From contig JAHLJT010002630.1 in assembly GCA_031308135.1 (NCBI GenBank), positions 102,342,526 through 102,406,525 on the forward strand: a DNA stretch of 64,000 nt. The letters are read 5' to 3'. The translations under genes and the position numbers were made by a program. This DNA comes from Acheta domesticus (Eukaryota; Arthropoda; Insecta; Orthoptera; Gryllidae). Positions within the stretch are counted from its first letter, which is position 1. Each line of letters begins with the position of its first letter. Of this stretch, positions 11,641 to 22,975 are shown one piece after another. The notes below the pieces were generated by a model that did not search any database, had not been told where the DNA came from, and saw only the letters and a program-made list of their open reading frames with translations.

Positions 11641-12263
11641 GTGCGCGGAGATGCTACCTGGTGGTCCTCTTGACAACGGCATACGGACTACTGACATTGT
11701 TCTAACGGAGATTACTCCAAAAACGCTCAACGCCCCAAAAGGTCATAACAACGGTCGAATGACGAGGTACTTCTGCGGACGCTTCTCAAAAGCCATGTGA
11801 GGACAGCACCATGTAAGTGTGTGCTATGAGGGTCAAGTTATTTAGGTACATCTACGAAACCTGCACGTGTATATCTTGGACAAAAGCGCACATCTCATTC
11901 ACTCCGTTTACTGCCCGCTACGTCCGAACTGCTCCGAACGTGTCAAGAAACCGCTCGGGAAATCGGCAACCTGAGTCCTTATCTGTCCGTATCTTACTAG
12001 TAGAAGGGGAAGTGAATCATGAAACGAACGCACGCTGTGCGGTTGCCGCTGGGTCCCAGCGGTATTTAATACAGATCTCAACAGAACATTCTACAGAATC
12101 TGGAAAAATGATTGTCGCTGAAAAAGAATGTGGCCTATAATTATTTTTAACATAATGTATCTTGACATATTTTTGTTCTGGTAAATTTCTCGGACTACCA
12201 CTGGTAGCCCCGGTAGCTTACAGTATATGCCACTGGGGATATGATTGCATAGTTTTCCGCTGC
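11641..12263. other. Intergenic, nothing recognised
   Basis: One 107-codon forward frame at 11817-12140 has no recognised motif and no coding-like context. No repeat identified. Confidence 0.4.
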
Positions 12264-12476
12264 CGGAGTTTGGGTGCTCTAGGCTGTCAGGGACCAGTCG
12301 CGTCTGTGTCGTGGTGGCTGACGTTTAGGCCAACTTATTGCGACCTTCCTCATAGTTGTACTGCTGGCTGTAATACAACTCTGAGAACGCCAAAATTTGT
12401 TGGCGGAAACGTCAGACTCCACGTCACAAACACGGCTCGTCTCAGACAGCCTAGAACCTAGGCCATCCCGGACAGG
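12264..12476. repeat. Foldback repeat with an eroded Penelope-like motif
   Basis: Two imperfect inverted arms of about 80 bases (about 12267-12345 and 12383-12470) share CTAGGCTGTC, GTCTGTGTCGTGG-like and CTGACGTTT.GGCCAAC blocks. In the spacer, read on the reverse strand, TATGAGGAAGGTCGC is followed by GTTGGCCTAAACGTC. This is a degraded version of the CTGANGA...GCCGAAAC core seen at 26.5 and 36.2 kb. It may be an end of a Penelope-like element or a foldback element. Confidence 0.5.
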
Positions 12477-13980
12477 GGCTGTGGGGGGGGGAGGCTCGGG
12501 CACGGCGGACGGGGGATGGCCTCCTCTGGAGGCAACTTGCAATTTGGCGCCGAATCTCTCATTATAGTAGGCGATGCCCACAGCGACCTCCTGGAATATA
12601 ACTTGCACTACTCTTTATGGTTTAACAACCGTATAAATCAATGCTTCAGGAGACAGGAAATAATCAACTACCAGCTGGTTTGTAGGAAGTGTGTTGTAGT
12701 ATACTCTTTGAGAGCCGGGGATATTAAATAGTACAATTTCCAACGAAAGCATTATATTTTATACCAAAGATGGGTTCGTACAAAGGGTGGATCATTCACT
12801 TCTCCAATTAATTAATACGGTCGGTCTGAGCCTTAAAAAGCTGTGACGAATGCAGTATCGATCAGGTTGCCGATGGCAAAGACAGTGACAGAAGTTTTGG
12901 TAAAAACTGGACTGGTGATACGTACATTCTGAAGGCTTGAGAAGACGTGGGGTGTCGACTCTCCACTGTTTATCAGTTAGACACTTTTGCCTCCATGATA
13001 TCGCTACGACGGCCGCTAGAAGTACTATTGGCGTCCCAAGAGAGACAAAACTAAAAAAAATCTGAACATCAGATGCGATTAAATATTTCCATGTATTTTT
13101 CTTCGATTGATGCCTTGTGGTGTCTAACTTCACGACATTACATCGAATACTATATCGAAGAAAGCAATAATTTAATAATATATACAATAATAATATAAAG
13201 ATATGTGAGCGTAATTTTTTCGGTGTGGCGAAACTTTAATATGTTGTCAAAACATCAACGACAATTTGATTAATTACATGTAGTGTAAATGAATTTAATA
13301 ATGTATTAAATGTGGCTATTCTTCATACTGAAGTCTGAAATTTTTCCATACAATTTCCTTGAAAACGATCTTTTTACAAAATATGACATTTTGGATTGAT
13401 TGTACACGCAGTAGATGAACCCCATGAAAATTGAAAATCTTTCCTGTTTGAAACATATAAAAACGTGAATGCAAACCAAATTATCAATGCTTGAAATAAT
13501 CTCCTTGAAATAATTTAAAAGTCGAAATCGTTTTAAGAACGGATTAAAATGAAATCATTTGATAATCAAGTAAGAAAGTATATCCTGCAGAGTGTGCTCA
13601 TTAACTTTTCTGAAATCAGTTCAACAACGCGTTATTTTGTGAGCTACAAAAACTAGGAAATTCTATGGTGGAAGCGGTAAATCTGAGTAAAAGTTCCGAA
13701 GTCAAACATCTTAGTTTGGAGAAAACGAGGGTTAGATTATGGAGCCAATGTATTTTCCTACGCTCAACAATATTTTCCAATTTTTATTCTCGCTAAGCAG
13801 GCAACATTTGAATTCGGTCGTTTTACTAAAATAAAATATAGATACTTAACTTGTAGTTTCATTACTTAATCCAATTTCGCCAAATTGACATAAAAAGTTT
13901 TACCCGTGACCACATATATTGTGTGATTCATTTTCGGGTATGCGGCACCTTCGTTTTATTTGTGGGATCATACGATGTTA
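12477..13980. other. AT-rich intergenic, nothing recognised
   Basis: No motif-bearing frame; the longest is a 131-codon reverse frame (12792-13187) with no recognised similarity. No repeat family noticed. Confidence 0.45.
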
Positions 13981-13984
13981 TATG

Positions 13985-14070
13985 CTAAGATGTCTCACGG
14001 GCAGCGTTGTACCTTCCCGTGGTGAGATCCAGGGTTCCATTCCGTGTCGAGACAAGAGCAAAGTAGCTTT
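13985..14070 (+). mobile_element. tRNA-like SINE head, degenerate
   Basis: The sequence contains an A-box-like GTCTCACGGGCAGCG and, 40 bases on, a B-box-like AGGGTTCCATTCCGTGTCG that differs from consensus by one base at the invariant G. This arrangement suggests a tRNA-derived SINE whose body (to about 14130) is not shared with the other families in the window. Confidence 0.45.
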
Positions 14071-15155
14071 CCTTCTCAGTCTCAGTTTCTGTAGCTGTTT
14101 GACGAAGAAAAGCTCAGGCAGGCGTAGTTTGCTAGTTACGGTGAAGAGAATGCGTCATGTTCGCCACTTGTCTCTCTTACCCTCCAAACGTGGGAATGAA
14201 ACTAGGCCCAAGCATAGGAGACACAGCTAGCCGACGAAGTCGGGCAATCGACCCAAAGTGACGAATAAATTCGTATATACGATACGATATTGTTACGTAC
14301 ATTACACGCATACGGATACGTTATAAGAGATTTTTTTGTGATACACAAGATGCATAGTACATAATACAGACACACAGATTCATATCTGTGGAGTTTATTA
14401 GTGAATGACAAATAAGAAATTCTGTATGATTATTTTTCGAGCTGTTCGTCCACAAGAAAATGGGAACGGAAATTTATTTCATTACAGGCATCACCAAAGT
14501 TATTTCTTTCTCAAATAAAGTTTTGTTTTATTTAACATAAACTTTCAATATAACATTCATAGAACATTTTTAGCACTGACTATCCAATTTCATAAGTTAT
14601 AATCTCACAATAGAACTCCCTTCATTAAAAAATATAACAGACATTATTTCCGTTCTCGATACGTGGTCGGAAAGATAAACTACATATTCTTTTATTCCTA
14701 AAAACGCTTTTGGGAGTCAATACGTCATCTAATTTAATACAGAAAGCTCTTTCAAATCTACCAGTCGTCAAAAATAACGAACACGTAAAGAATTTAAGAA
14801 AGTAAGAGCTTTGCCAACGCGGGAAAGAAAGCCATTTGTTCAGGAAATAACTCGAGGAAACATATGAAGTTGAGACAGAACAGAGATGAAAGAATTGCGT
14901 CGTCAAGAGACATAAAAGGAACGTAACATATTACCGTAATTTGAAAAATAAATGAGGAGAAAATAGCCTGATGGGGGAAGACTGGAAAGAAGGCTTTTTA
15001 ACAGACGCAATATAAAGAACCAAAAGCTACGGAGTGAAGCCCCGTTCCGAACAGCAACAAAGCTGTTGTAAGCGTGTATTTAGGAGAGATAATGAAGGCC
15101 GGACGGGCGGGACAAGAGACGGTACAAAAGCGAATGAAACAGACCAGCAGCGTCG
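14071..15155. other. AT-rich intergenic, nothing recognised
   Basis: Short frames only. A block of ACGATACGAT/TACGCATACG words occurs near 14275-14320 but forms no clear array. Confidence 0.45.
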
Positions 15156-15163
15156 GCTTACAG

Positions 15164-16233
15164 CAGGGCTGTCCAACTTCGAAGGGATTATGGACCACAT
15201 ATCAAATTCTAGTTAAGGGGGTAGCTACAGTTAAAACATACCAATATTTCACAAACTAAACATTTTATTTGCTCCAAAACTGTTAATCCTTTCTTAACCA
15301 AACTTTGCAAGTGTAATGATTCACATACTGTAATTCCAAAAATTGATCTATCAAACAAAAATTCAGTTTTTAAATAATTTTAAGTTAATTTTCCACAAAA
15401 AATGGCGGTAGCAAAATGTGGAGGCACTTATTGTTTTAATGATTAATAACATTATTTTCAAAATTTTGCTAAAATTCTTATTTACATTAGTAGAAATATA
15501 CTTGGGCTACAACTTTTAATAAAAATAGCAATGATTGTAAATAAATTTGAATTGTTTTGTTTTATTTCTAACAAATGGAATTTTATACATTTTTCACCAA
15601 TAATTAATTTATTTATTTCTGAAATGTGAAGAGTGACTATGTTGAAAATAGTTGAATCTGTAGCTATGAGCAGCTGTAAGAGATCCTGAAAATTTGAGAG
15701 AGATAACGACATTAGAAAAAAAGTTTATTTGTAAAACCAATATAAAAATTTACTTTTCCAGATAATTAACTTTGAAGATTTAGTAGCATGTGTTGCATAA
15801 ATGTGCAGCGCATAAGTTAAACCCTCATAACTTCTAAACTAAAATAGATATAAATATACTTTTTTCACTGAAATTAGAATCAAAATATACCCATTCCAAA
15901 CAAATAAAAAACAAAAATTCGATTTTTTGAACCCAGATAACTGTAGCTACCCCCTTAAGCCGCGGGACACACCGTAATTTAAGATGGTTTTTACCGTAAC
16001 TACTGACATTATACCGAAACAAATGTATATTAGATACGACTTTTCTTTAACATACTTAATGATTAATGTACTTACAACTTGAAAATTAATATATCAAAAA
16101 ATAAAAATAAGATGAGTTGTGCAATTTTATTGTATTTGATTGGCATAATACAATTTTTCAAAACAGTCGGGGACAAAACAAAAAGATCCGGCGGGCCGCA
16201 TGCAGCCCGCCAGCCGACAGTTGGACAGCCCTG
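15164..16233. mobile_element. hAT-type non-autonomous element carrying a nested TTAA element
   Basis: The ends are inverted: CAGGGCTGTCCAACTTCG on the left, and TTGGACAGCCCTG on the right. They are flanked by an 8-base duplication with one mismatch, GCTTACAG at 15156-15163 and GCTTAGAG at 16234-16241. An 8-bp target duplication and a CAGGG terminus are hallmarks of hAT transposons. The internal GGGCCGCATGCAGCCCGC block is also typical of such elements. Without the nested insertion the element is about 330 bp, too short to encode a transposase. Confidence 0.85.
15217..15954. mobile_element. TTAA-flanked inverted-repeat element nested in the hAT element
   Basis: Perfect inverted termini GGGGGTAGCTACAGTTA and TAACTGTAGCTACCCCC are each flanked by TTAA (15213-15216, 15955-15958). 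TTAA duplication is known for piggyBac and Kolobok superfamilies; the superfamily cannot be fixed without a transposase. The 738-bp interior is very AT-rich with no long frame, so it is a MITE-like derivative. Perfect ends suggest it is younger than the host hAT copy. Confidence 0.88.
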
Positions 16234-16282
16234 GCTTAGAGGTAAAAGGACAGTTGGACAGCCTTGGCTTAGAGGTAAAAGG
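16234..16282. repeat. Local duplication of the hAT right end
   Basis: GCTTAGAGGTAAAAGGACAG follows the hAT end. Then the terminal TTGGACAGCC.TGGCTTAGAG and GGTAAAAGG recur, giving a second partial copy of the end and its flank about 38 bases downstream. Confidence 0.7.
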
Positions 16283-16504
16283 ACTTTCCCAGCTACTTCA
16301 CTTTTTTTTTACTCGCACTAAATATTTGTACAAAAAATACCGCACTCCACATGCACTGCAATGTCCTTCACTTTACTTCACTATAACATTTGAAACTCTA
16401 CCTTCATTATTTCTCTGCTGTGCATTGCACGACATCTCACTTCTCTATAATTTTATAACCTAATATTTTTAGTTAAGGCACTCATACACTTAGGAATACC
16501 TTAT

Positions 16505-17137
16505 CCCTCCGGCGGGTGCATCCCATCATATCCTACCAGCAGGCGCGTGCGGCACTCCGTACCGCATTTTCAACTTCGATTTTCGCATCAATAGTTATTA
16601 CTTTTGTTATGGAATGTGAAGGAAATATTCTTTATTTATGTTTTTACACATTTTATTTCAAAATAACTAAATACCAAACGAAATAATATTAATAAGAGTC
16701 TGATTGATCACTCGCTCCCTGTGTGTCTCGGTACGTGTTACATGAAGGGGGAATGAATACGGTGCGAACGTGCCTTCTAACGTTTCCTCGGAAACAATGC
16801 ATTTAAATTTGAATTAGTAGTTAGTACTTCAAAATCTGTGTCATACAGGTCAATAACAAAACAGCAGTAATAATTCTAATAGATAAAATACGAAAATATT
16901 GTACTTACATGACAAAGCGCGTGCGGTACGGAGTGCCGCAATCGTTGTAGGGTTCGAATTACTAAAGAATAACGGTCGATCGGCAGTGTCTAAAATCGTC
17001 ATTTGAATGTCATTCGGTTGAAAATATAATGAATGAAGAATAACAATGATCTCAATAGTGCGACACCAATTATTTACACGAAATGAACATGAATGTCAGA
17101 ATGACGCACTGAGTGCCGCTACGCGCCCGCCGGAGAG
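16505..17137. mobile_element. TTAA-type inverted-repeat element (piggyBac-like MITE)
   Basis: The left end reads TTATCCCTCCGGCGGGTG. The right end read in reverse is TTAACTCTCCGGCGGGCGCG, so the ends are inverted copies flanked by TTAT and TTAA. Inside, a 17-base perfect inverted repeat (GCGGCACTCCGTACCGC at about 16547 and its complement at about 16923) sits in two GCGCGTGCGG blocks. TTAACCC termini are typical of piggyBac-derived MITEs; the superfamily is inferred. Confidence 0.7.
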
Positions 17138-17194
17138 TTAAATTCAATTCATAAACTGCTGGACATTTCGAGGAAAGAGTTCAAAGATTTTTTG

Positions 17195-17482
17195 CAGGCA
17201 ATCTGTAAAGTCGTACATGGGTGGGTGTACGGGGAGCGGTCCGAGTCCAGTTTGTTAAGATACTGCTCCAACATTCTCCTGGTGTTGATCGGAGAAACAT
17301 GAAGCACTGCAGACTAGATCATACGCCGGCCAGAATTCCCTCCAGACAGAGACTGAATTCGACCTAGCTGACAAGCTGGGGTCGAAAATCCTGCCGCCGT
17401 CGGGACTCGAACCTAGGACCTCCCGGTCAGAGGGACTGCAGTGACATCAGCTTGATACACTGAGCCATCTCTCCCGGTAAAT
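17195..17482 (-). mobile_element. SINE family B, head and half body
   Basis: The reverse strand starts CCGGGAGAGATGGCTCAGTG (A box) and has a clean B box, TAGGTTCGAGTCCCGACG. It continues with GCAGGATTTTCGACCCCAGC, GAATTCAGTCTCTGTCTGGA and a CTCCGATCAACACCAGGAGA block matching 1255-1662. It ends at the position equal to GGACCGC in the other copies, so the 3' half is missing. This copy best preserves the tRNA-like promoter of the family. Confidence 0.8.
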
Positions 17483-17997
17483 GTTTTCAAACATGACCGA
17501 CAGATTGCGGTACCTTCTGGACAGATAGCTGATTTTCCTAAGCAAATGCGACTCCGTGAAATACATTGCATTGTTTAAAATCAGAGAAGCCGAAAGATGT
17601 TACAACGGATCACCTCGCCAAGTCGCGGCTAAGTAAGCTAAGTCGCGGCTAAGTCGCGGGTCGACTCCACCGACAGCTGTATTATTATGAGGTTGATACC
17701 GTTTCAAGACCAAGTGGGACTTACATTCACTGTGAACTAGAGTTTACTAAGACCACGCGATGTGTGAACAAAATAAGCGAGAGAAGCACTTTCCCCGCGC
17801 TCAGACCAGGCAAAACGTGACAGTCAATTCAATAAGCAAATATTCTTTCGTAGAAGTATACTGATATTCGTAAATATTGTCGTTTTTAGGATGAATTAAA
17901 ATCACGCAATTTTTATGTTGCCCCACGTCCAGTCTCAGCAGCTCTCACACACAAATAAACAAAACTATTGTTTGCAACGTCAATAATAATAATAATA

Positions 17998-18030
<33 letters not shown>

Positions 18031-18069
18031 TCACTACATCACGACTAAAGATGTTATGAGTCGGCTGAA
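17483..18069. other. Intergenic with an AAT/ATT palindromic microsatellite
   Basis: CTAAGTCGCGG is repeated near 17625-17660. At about 17983-18030, (AAT)n turns into (ATT)n and makes a hairpin-capable palindrome. No gene. Confidence 0.55.
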
Positions 18070-18208
18070 TATAAAATCTACTCCAGGTTGCAACCAGCAT
18101 TCCAACGAGTAGATCTAGGGACTGTCGGTGCCTCTACAATACTTTGCGCAAAATGTGGGCTGTTCCAAATAAAGCTATTTCTTGCACTTCCCAGTCCTTT
18201 TATTATTA

Positions 18209-18246
<38 letters not shown>

Positions 18247-18485
18247 GTTTCTTTGCTTTTCACTTCTTTCAACACATGCATCTCGGTTACCATGAACAAG
18301 AGATACACGATTCATCTGTCGTAATCAGCACTGGATCAACCATCAAGGTTTAGAAACTTCCTAACGATGCAACCAACTACCTAAGGAGTAGATCTAGGGT
18401 CTGTCGGTGCTTCTGCAATACTTTGCGAAAAATGTGGGGTTTTCCAAATAAAGCAATTTCTTGCACTTCCCAGACTTTTGAATTA
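18070..18485 (+). repeat. Direct repeat pair with polyadenylation-type 3' ends
   Basis: Two related copies (about 18080-18200 and 18360-18480) share GAGTAGATCTAGGG.CTGTCG, CAATACTTTGCG.AAAATGTG and CCAAATAAAGC.ATTTCTTG then CACTTCCCAG. Each contains AATAAA close to its end. The first is followed by a long (ATT)n run (18203-18246). This is consistent with 3' ends of two retroposed copies, but no protein or Pol III head is visible. Confidence 0.6.
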
Positions 18486-18486
18486 C

Positions 18487-18748
18487 CTGGGAGTTTAGCC
18501 AAGTTGTTGTTGTTGTTCTTCTTCTTTTCTTCTTCTCCTTCTTCTTCTTCTTCTTCTTCTTATTATTATTATTATTATTGATGAATTAGGAGGCGATGAT
18601 GGGGGGAGGTGTTCGTGGGCTTTTTGAACCATCCCAGTTTGTATGGCAGCCTGTATGGCGGAGGGAAACCACGACAACCCCATCAGGATGACCCGACGAC
18701 CTCCCGATTGCAAAATCAGCGCGCTGTGCTCTAAGCCACTTGGATCGG
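18487..18748 (-). mobile_element. tRNA-derived SINE (family D) with AAT/AAG tail
   Basis: Read on the reverse strand it begins with an A-box-like GTGGCTTAGAGCACAGCG and has a B-box-like GGTCGTCGGGTCATCC (degenerate). A body follows containing GCCATACAAACTGGGATGG, and it ends in (AAT)n followed by (AAG)n and (AAC)n. Head, body and simple-repeat tail in this order are typical of SINEs. The simple tail has grown into a 100-base composite microsatellite (18503-18580). Confidence 0.65.
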
Positions 18749-18969
18749 CGAAGAAGCGGAGGGCAGTGGCTGGGCCTCGTCGAAGCCTCCGCGTGCTTCC
18801 CCGTGCTCCGTCCCTGTCCAGCGCTCTCCTTCAGCCGCGTCCAATCCCATTTGCGCCGATCGCCTTTGCGCGCGCGAGCGGCAAATCCACCGCCGCCAGT
18901 CACAAAGGCGCCGCGCGTCATAAAGCTTCATTTGTACCTCACCGGTGCATTTTCGCGCAATTGGCCGGG
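18749..18969. other. GC-rich segment between SINE and tandem duplication
   Basis: CpG-rich with overlapping open frames on both strands up to 135 codons; no motif recognised. Confidence 0.35.
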
Positions 18970-19926
18970 CTTTTATGTAAGGGAACACACGCTGCTCCCG
19001 CCGATTTAAAATGCTCTTCAACACGCAGGTGGTCTGCTGATAGTGTTTGAATGTTGTATTCAAACAGACCGGAGCAAAATGTAGATTGTTCGATCAATGG
19101 TCCGTAAAGTTTGCATGGCAAATGCCCTGGAGTATTACGCAACCAGAGAACGAAAATAATTATTACCAACACAAAAAAAGAGACAAACTTTTCAGAAAGT
19201 TTTGGTATAATTTTGGAAATTTTCCTAAGGCAACTTCATGGTACTTCAGTCAGTTCTGATCTCGCAGTCCATCTGCGTTTAGTTCTGACTACAACAATTT
19301 TCAAATAAAAAAGTGAAGAACAGCGTTAATACAAACGACTTTTATGTAAAGGGAACACACGCTGCTCTCGTCGATTTAAAATGCTCTTAAACACATAGGT
19401 GGTCAGCTGATAGTGTTTGAATGTTGTATTCAAACAGACCGGAGCAAAACGTAGATTGTTCGGTCAATGGTCCGTAAAGTTTGCATAGCAATGCCCTGCA
19501 GCATTACGCAACCAGTCAATGAAAATAATTATTGCCTACACAAAAAAAAAGACATTTTTGAGAAAGTATTGGCATAATTTTGGAGATTTTCCTGACGGAA
19601 CTTTATGGTACTTCAGTCAATTCTGATTTTACAGTTTATTTGGGCTTAGTCTTTTTTTTTCTGCACTTCATGTATTAGGCTTGAGTCTGTTCCGTCTTCA
19701 CAAGTTTTCCTTCCATCGTTTTTTGGGTCTGCCCACGTCTCTCCTTCCAAGCGGTTGAAAGAGTAAAGCTGATTTAGGTTGTCTTGAGTCCTCCATCCTT
19801 TGCGTGTCTTAATACTAGTTATTTCGATATTTAGATATTTTGCTTTCAATTCCTTCAGCATATAGCGCTTAGTATTGACTAAAATAACTTTTAAATAAAA
19901 AGTAGACATTTCGGTTAATACAGAGG
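18970..19926. repeat. Tandem duplication, two copies of about 370 bp
   Basis: Copy 1 (18970-19338) and copy 2 (19339-19926) start with the same TTTTATGTAA.GGGAACACAC. They share GTGTTTGAATGTTGTATTCA, CAGACCGGAGCAAAA and TGGTACTTCAGTCA.TTCTGAT. Copy 2 is longer only because it carries the 216-bp insertion at 19651-19866; its end (AATAACTTTTAAATAAAAAG) matches copy 1 after that insertion. Divergence is moderate, so this is not an assembly echo. Confidence 0.9.
19651..19866 (-). mobile_element. 5'-truncated non-LTR retrotransposon 3' end with target duplication
   Basis: The insertion is flanked by GCTTAGT at 19644-19650 and again at 19867-19873 (7 bases). On the reverse strand it ends in a poly-A run (T9 on the forward strand at 19652-19660), which fits target-primed reverse transcription. 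One reverse frame contains GRRDVGRPKKRWKENL followed soon by stops. The GRPKKRW motif near the C-terminus is familiar from non-LTR open reading frames of insects (RTE-like from memory). Comparison with copy 1 of the tandem duplication gives the empty site. Confidence 0.8.
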
Positions 19927-20129
19927 ACAATATTCATTAAGGAAATTGAGAAAAAAGTGTAGTATTTAAATTACGCCCATTTCCCACACAGTGGATGCTA
20001 GTTTCTTTTCTCTTCCGTTTATAAAAATATCTCAGAAATTGTTAATACAATATATAACTGTTATAATCCAGGAGCAAACGGAATCGGCTAAGGTGACTCA
20101 GGGCTTCAAACGATGACACTGCAGTGCCT

Positions 20130-21905
20130 TTGAAATGATACCACTACCATTATTATCCAGAACTGTTAACTTCCGCTGGCATCCTGACCGCTGTGTCTGG
20201 CGCCTGACAGTGGAGCATCGCCGTCCGGGGCGCCAGCGTGGTGGGCGAGTCGGCCGCAGGGGGCAGCACGGGCGCTGGCGCGGGCGGACGCGGCTCAATC
20301 ATGCAAATGGGCGACGGCGCGCCGCGCGCCCGCCCCGAGCAATTAGGCGACAAGCCCTGACCCCGCCCCGCCCCCGCGCCCCGTGGCGCCGCGGCCACGC
20401 CCCGCCCCGCCCCGTCGCGTCTCGCACGCGCCCCGCCTCGCGCCCGACCTCCGCGCCCCGGTCCGACAATGCCGCACCGCCCCGGTCACAATTCGCACGA
20501 CACCCTGACTCACAACCCGCCCGCGCCCCACCACGCGTCACGTCACCGCCCCGCCACGCGCCCCACCCCGCACCCCGCCCCGCGCCCCGTCCCGTTCCCC
20601 GCAATGCGCCAGCCCCCGCGACCCGCCCGCAACCAGCCACGCGCCCCGCCACCTCAGCCACACTCCCCGCCACGCGCCTCGCACGTCACGGCGCTCGTCC
20701 CGCCACGCCGCTCGTCCCGCCACGCGCCCCGCCCCGCGCCCCGCCACGCGCTCCGCCACGCGCCCCGCCACGCGCCCCGCCACGCGCCCCGCCACGCTCC
20801 CCGCCACGCGAATCGCCACGCATCACGCCGCATCTCGAGCCCCGCCCCCAACCTCGCCGCGCGCTCCCATCGCGCCCCTGCGCTCCGCAACACGCAACGC
20901 ACCAAGCACCACGCCCCGTCTCTCGCCCGGCCCCCCAAAGCGCCCTTCAAACGGCGCCCTGTCCCTGAGCCCAGCGCTCCATGTCCCAACCCCGAATCTC
21001 GCACACTCCCCGCTTTGCGCCCCGCACCCCGCCCCGCCTACCCGCCCGGCTACTGCGCACCCTCGCTCCATGCTCCGTCCCCGCGGCGACCACCCCCCCG
21101 CTCCCCGCCACTTGCACGGGAGCCGACCTCACGCTCCGCGCTGCCCGGCCCACCCCGCCCCGCGCCTTCCTCGCCCTGCCACTCGGCCCATGCTCTCGAC
21201 GCCCCACCCTCGCTCCTCGCACGCAGCCCTTGCCCCCCGCGCCTATCCCCGCGCCCTCTTCCGGCGTTGCTCCCGCACTCCGCCCCGCCACTCCCCCTGT
21301 TCCCTCCGTCCCACATCCGGCCCCTTCCGTCACCCTTACCTATTTTCCATTCCCCTCTTCGCTTCTCTGCGTCTCACGCGGCACTCGCTGTCTCGGTCGC
21401 TGGCACTCCGCTCTGCGGCATGTGTCTGACCCGCGAGGGGCCGCGCACCTGTTCGTTTGGTCGCGCCTGCCGTTCCTGCCGAGAGACGTCCATCTTCCTT
21501 GCCATTCCTTACCCCCGCCCCGCCCCGCCGCTCTCTGCCCCGCCAGCCCAGCCCAGCCTCGCCCTGCCCCGCCCCACCTCGCCCTTCCCCGCCCTGCCCG
21601 ACCCTGCCCCGGCCTCTCCCGACCCGCCCTACACCGCCCAGCCCCGTCCTGCCGCGCCCACCTCGTCCTGCACTGCCCATCTCCGCCCTTCCTCGCCCCG
21701 CCCCGCCACGCCCCACCCAGCCCTGCCGCTCTCTGCCCCGCACTGCCCGACCCCGCCCCGGCCTCCCCCGCCTCGCACCGCCCAGCCCGGCCGGCCCCAC
21801 CCGGCCTGACCCGCCCAGACCGGCCGGGCCCCGCCCCGCCCCGCCCCGCCCCACCCGCCCAGCCTGGCCCGGCCCGGCCCGGCCCCTCAGTGCCCGCAGG
21901 TAAGC
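20130..21905. repeat. 1.8-kb extremely C/G-rich low-complexity block
   Basis: The forward strand is dominated by C with CpG: CGCCCCGCCACGCGCCCC-like units at 20400-20860, then CCCGCCCTGCCC-like units at 21510-21890. Tandem words such as CGCCCCGCCACG recur at 10-12 base spacing near 20745-20815. Long overlapping frames (up to 446 codons, both strands) are open because stops are nearly absent. They translate to Pro/Ala/Arg or Gly/Arg/Ala runs and are rejected as genes. An octamer ATGCAAAT lies at 20301-20308. No function is supported. Confidence 0.85.
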
Positions 21906-22560
21906 TATACCTTGTAACGTCAGACTCTGCCAACACATTTTTTGTAGAATCTTCCGTTACAATTACTGTAACTACTTATTTTTTTTTAAGTAGTAACACT
22001 TCAATTCTTTTTTATATTAGTTTTTATTTACAATTTTTTTGTACAATGTACTTCAATACTGTACCTTCTCACTTTGTACAAATAGATTTCACACATTTCT
22101 TTAGAACACGTTTTTCGTTCAAATCTCTCTCTATATATCATCAATATCCGTTGCTAACCTCATTCTCTGACAACTTGGGTACATCATATGTTTCTTATTT
22201 ATAAAATAACAATGTAAAAAATGTAAACAAACATTGAAATTGTGCGAAACGTTACAACCTGTATTTTTGGTGTAAAATGCGTTGCAAACTTTCGGTCGAC
22301 TGGACTCAGGAAGTTTTCGTACGACGTCGATGTGTCCGTACGTGAAACGCGAAGCCTCACGGTCGTCTTGGAAAAATGTGGGCGAAGCGAGACACGTCGA
22401 CCTTATGAAATCGATGAAGCGAATTTTTGGTCGAGCTAATGTACCATAACACGTACACATTTTTAAATCGCCACCGATTATTTTATCCGTTTGCTTTAGC
22501 TTTCCGTAAAAAAAGTACTTGCACTCTGCATACCTCACCAGCCCGCGCTATCGTCGCCGT
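21906..22560. other. Intergenic, nothing recognised
   Basis: A sharp return to AT-rich DNA after the GC block. Short frames without motifs. Confidence 0.45.
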
Positions 22561-22599
22561 GTTTCACCTCTTGTGCATCCTTTAAGGCGGAAATAATTG

Positions 22600-22975
22600 A
22601 GGGCGCGAGCGGCGCGGCGGCCGTGTGGTCCCGCGGGGGCGCGTGCCGGGGGGAGGGGGGTTCTGGGTCAGCGCGGACCCCCCCCGCCCCCCTTGGCCGC
22701 GCACGCGGACAGGCCCCAGAGGCACGGGCGCAACGGAAACGGTGTGGAGGGGAGCGCCGAGGAGGGGTGGAGGGGAAGAGGAGGGGCGGTGGGAGTGGAA
22801 TATTACGGTGAGTGGAAGGAGTGGGGGAACGGGGTGGTGGAAAGGATGGTGAGGGGTGGGGGAAGGGGTGGAGAATGGGGTGGAGCAGGGGTGGGGGAAG
22901 GGGGAGGGGGAAGGGGTGGGGAAGGGGTGGGGAAAGGGGTGGGGAAGGGGTGGGGTAAGGGGTGGGAGACACACT
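22600..22975. repeat. G-rich tract (GGGGTGGGGAAGG)n
   Basis: The forward strand is almost free of C and T in 22740-22965, with repeated GGGGTGGGGAAGGGG words. Many runs of at least three G in close succession make G-quadruplex formation likely. The open frames of up to 172 codons on both strands are compositional. Confidence 0.85.

Noticed and set aside
20135..22204. Long open frames of 277, 446 and 407 codons (forward) and up to 200 codons (reverse) in the GC block
   Set aside because: They overlap on both strands, translate to Pro/Ala/Arg or Gly/Arg runs, and exist only because stops are absent from C-rich DNA.
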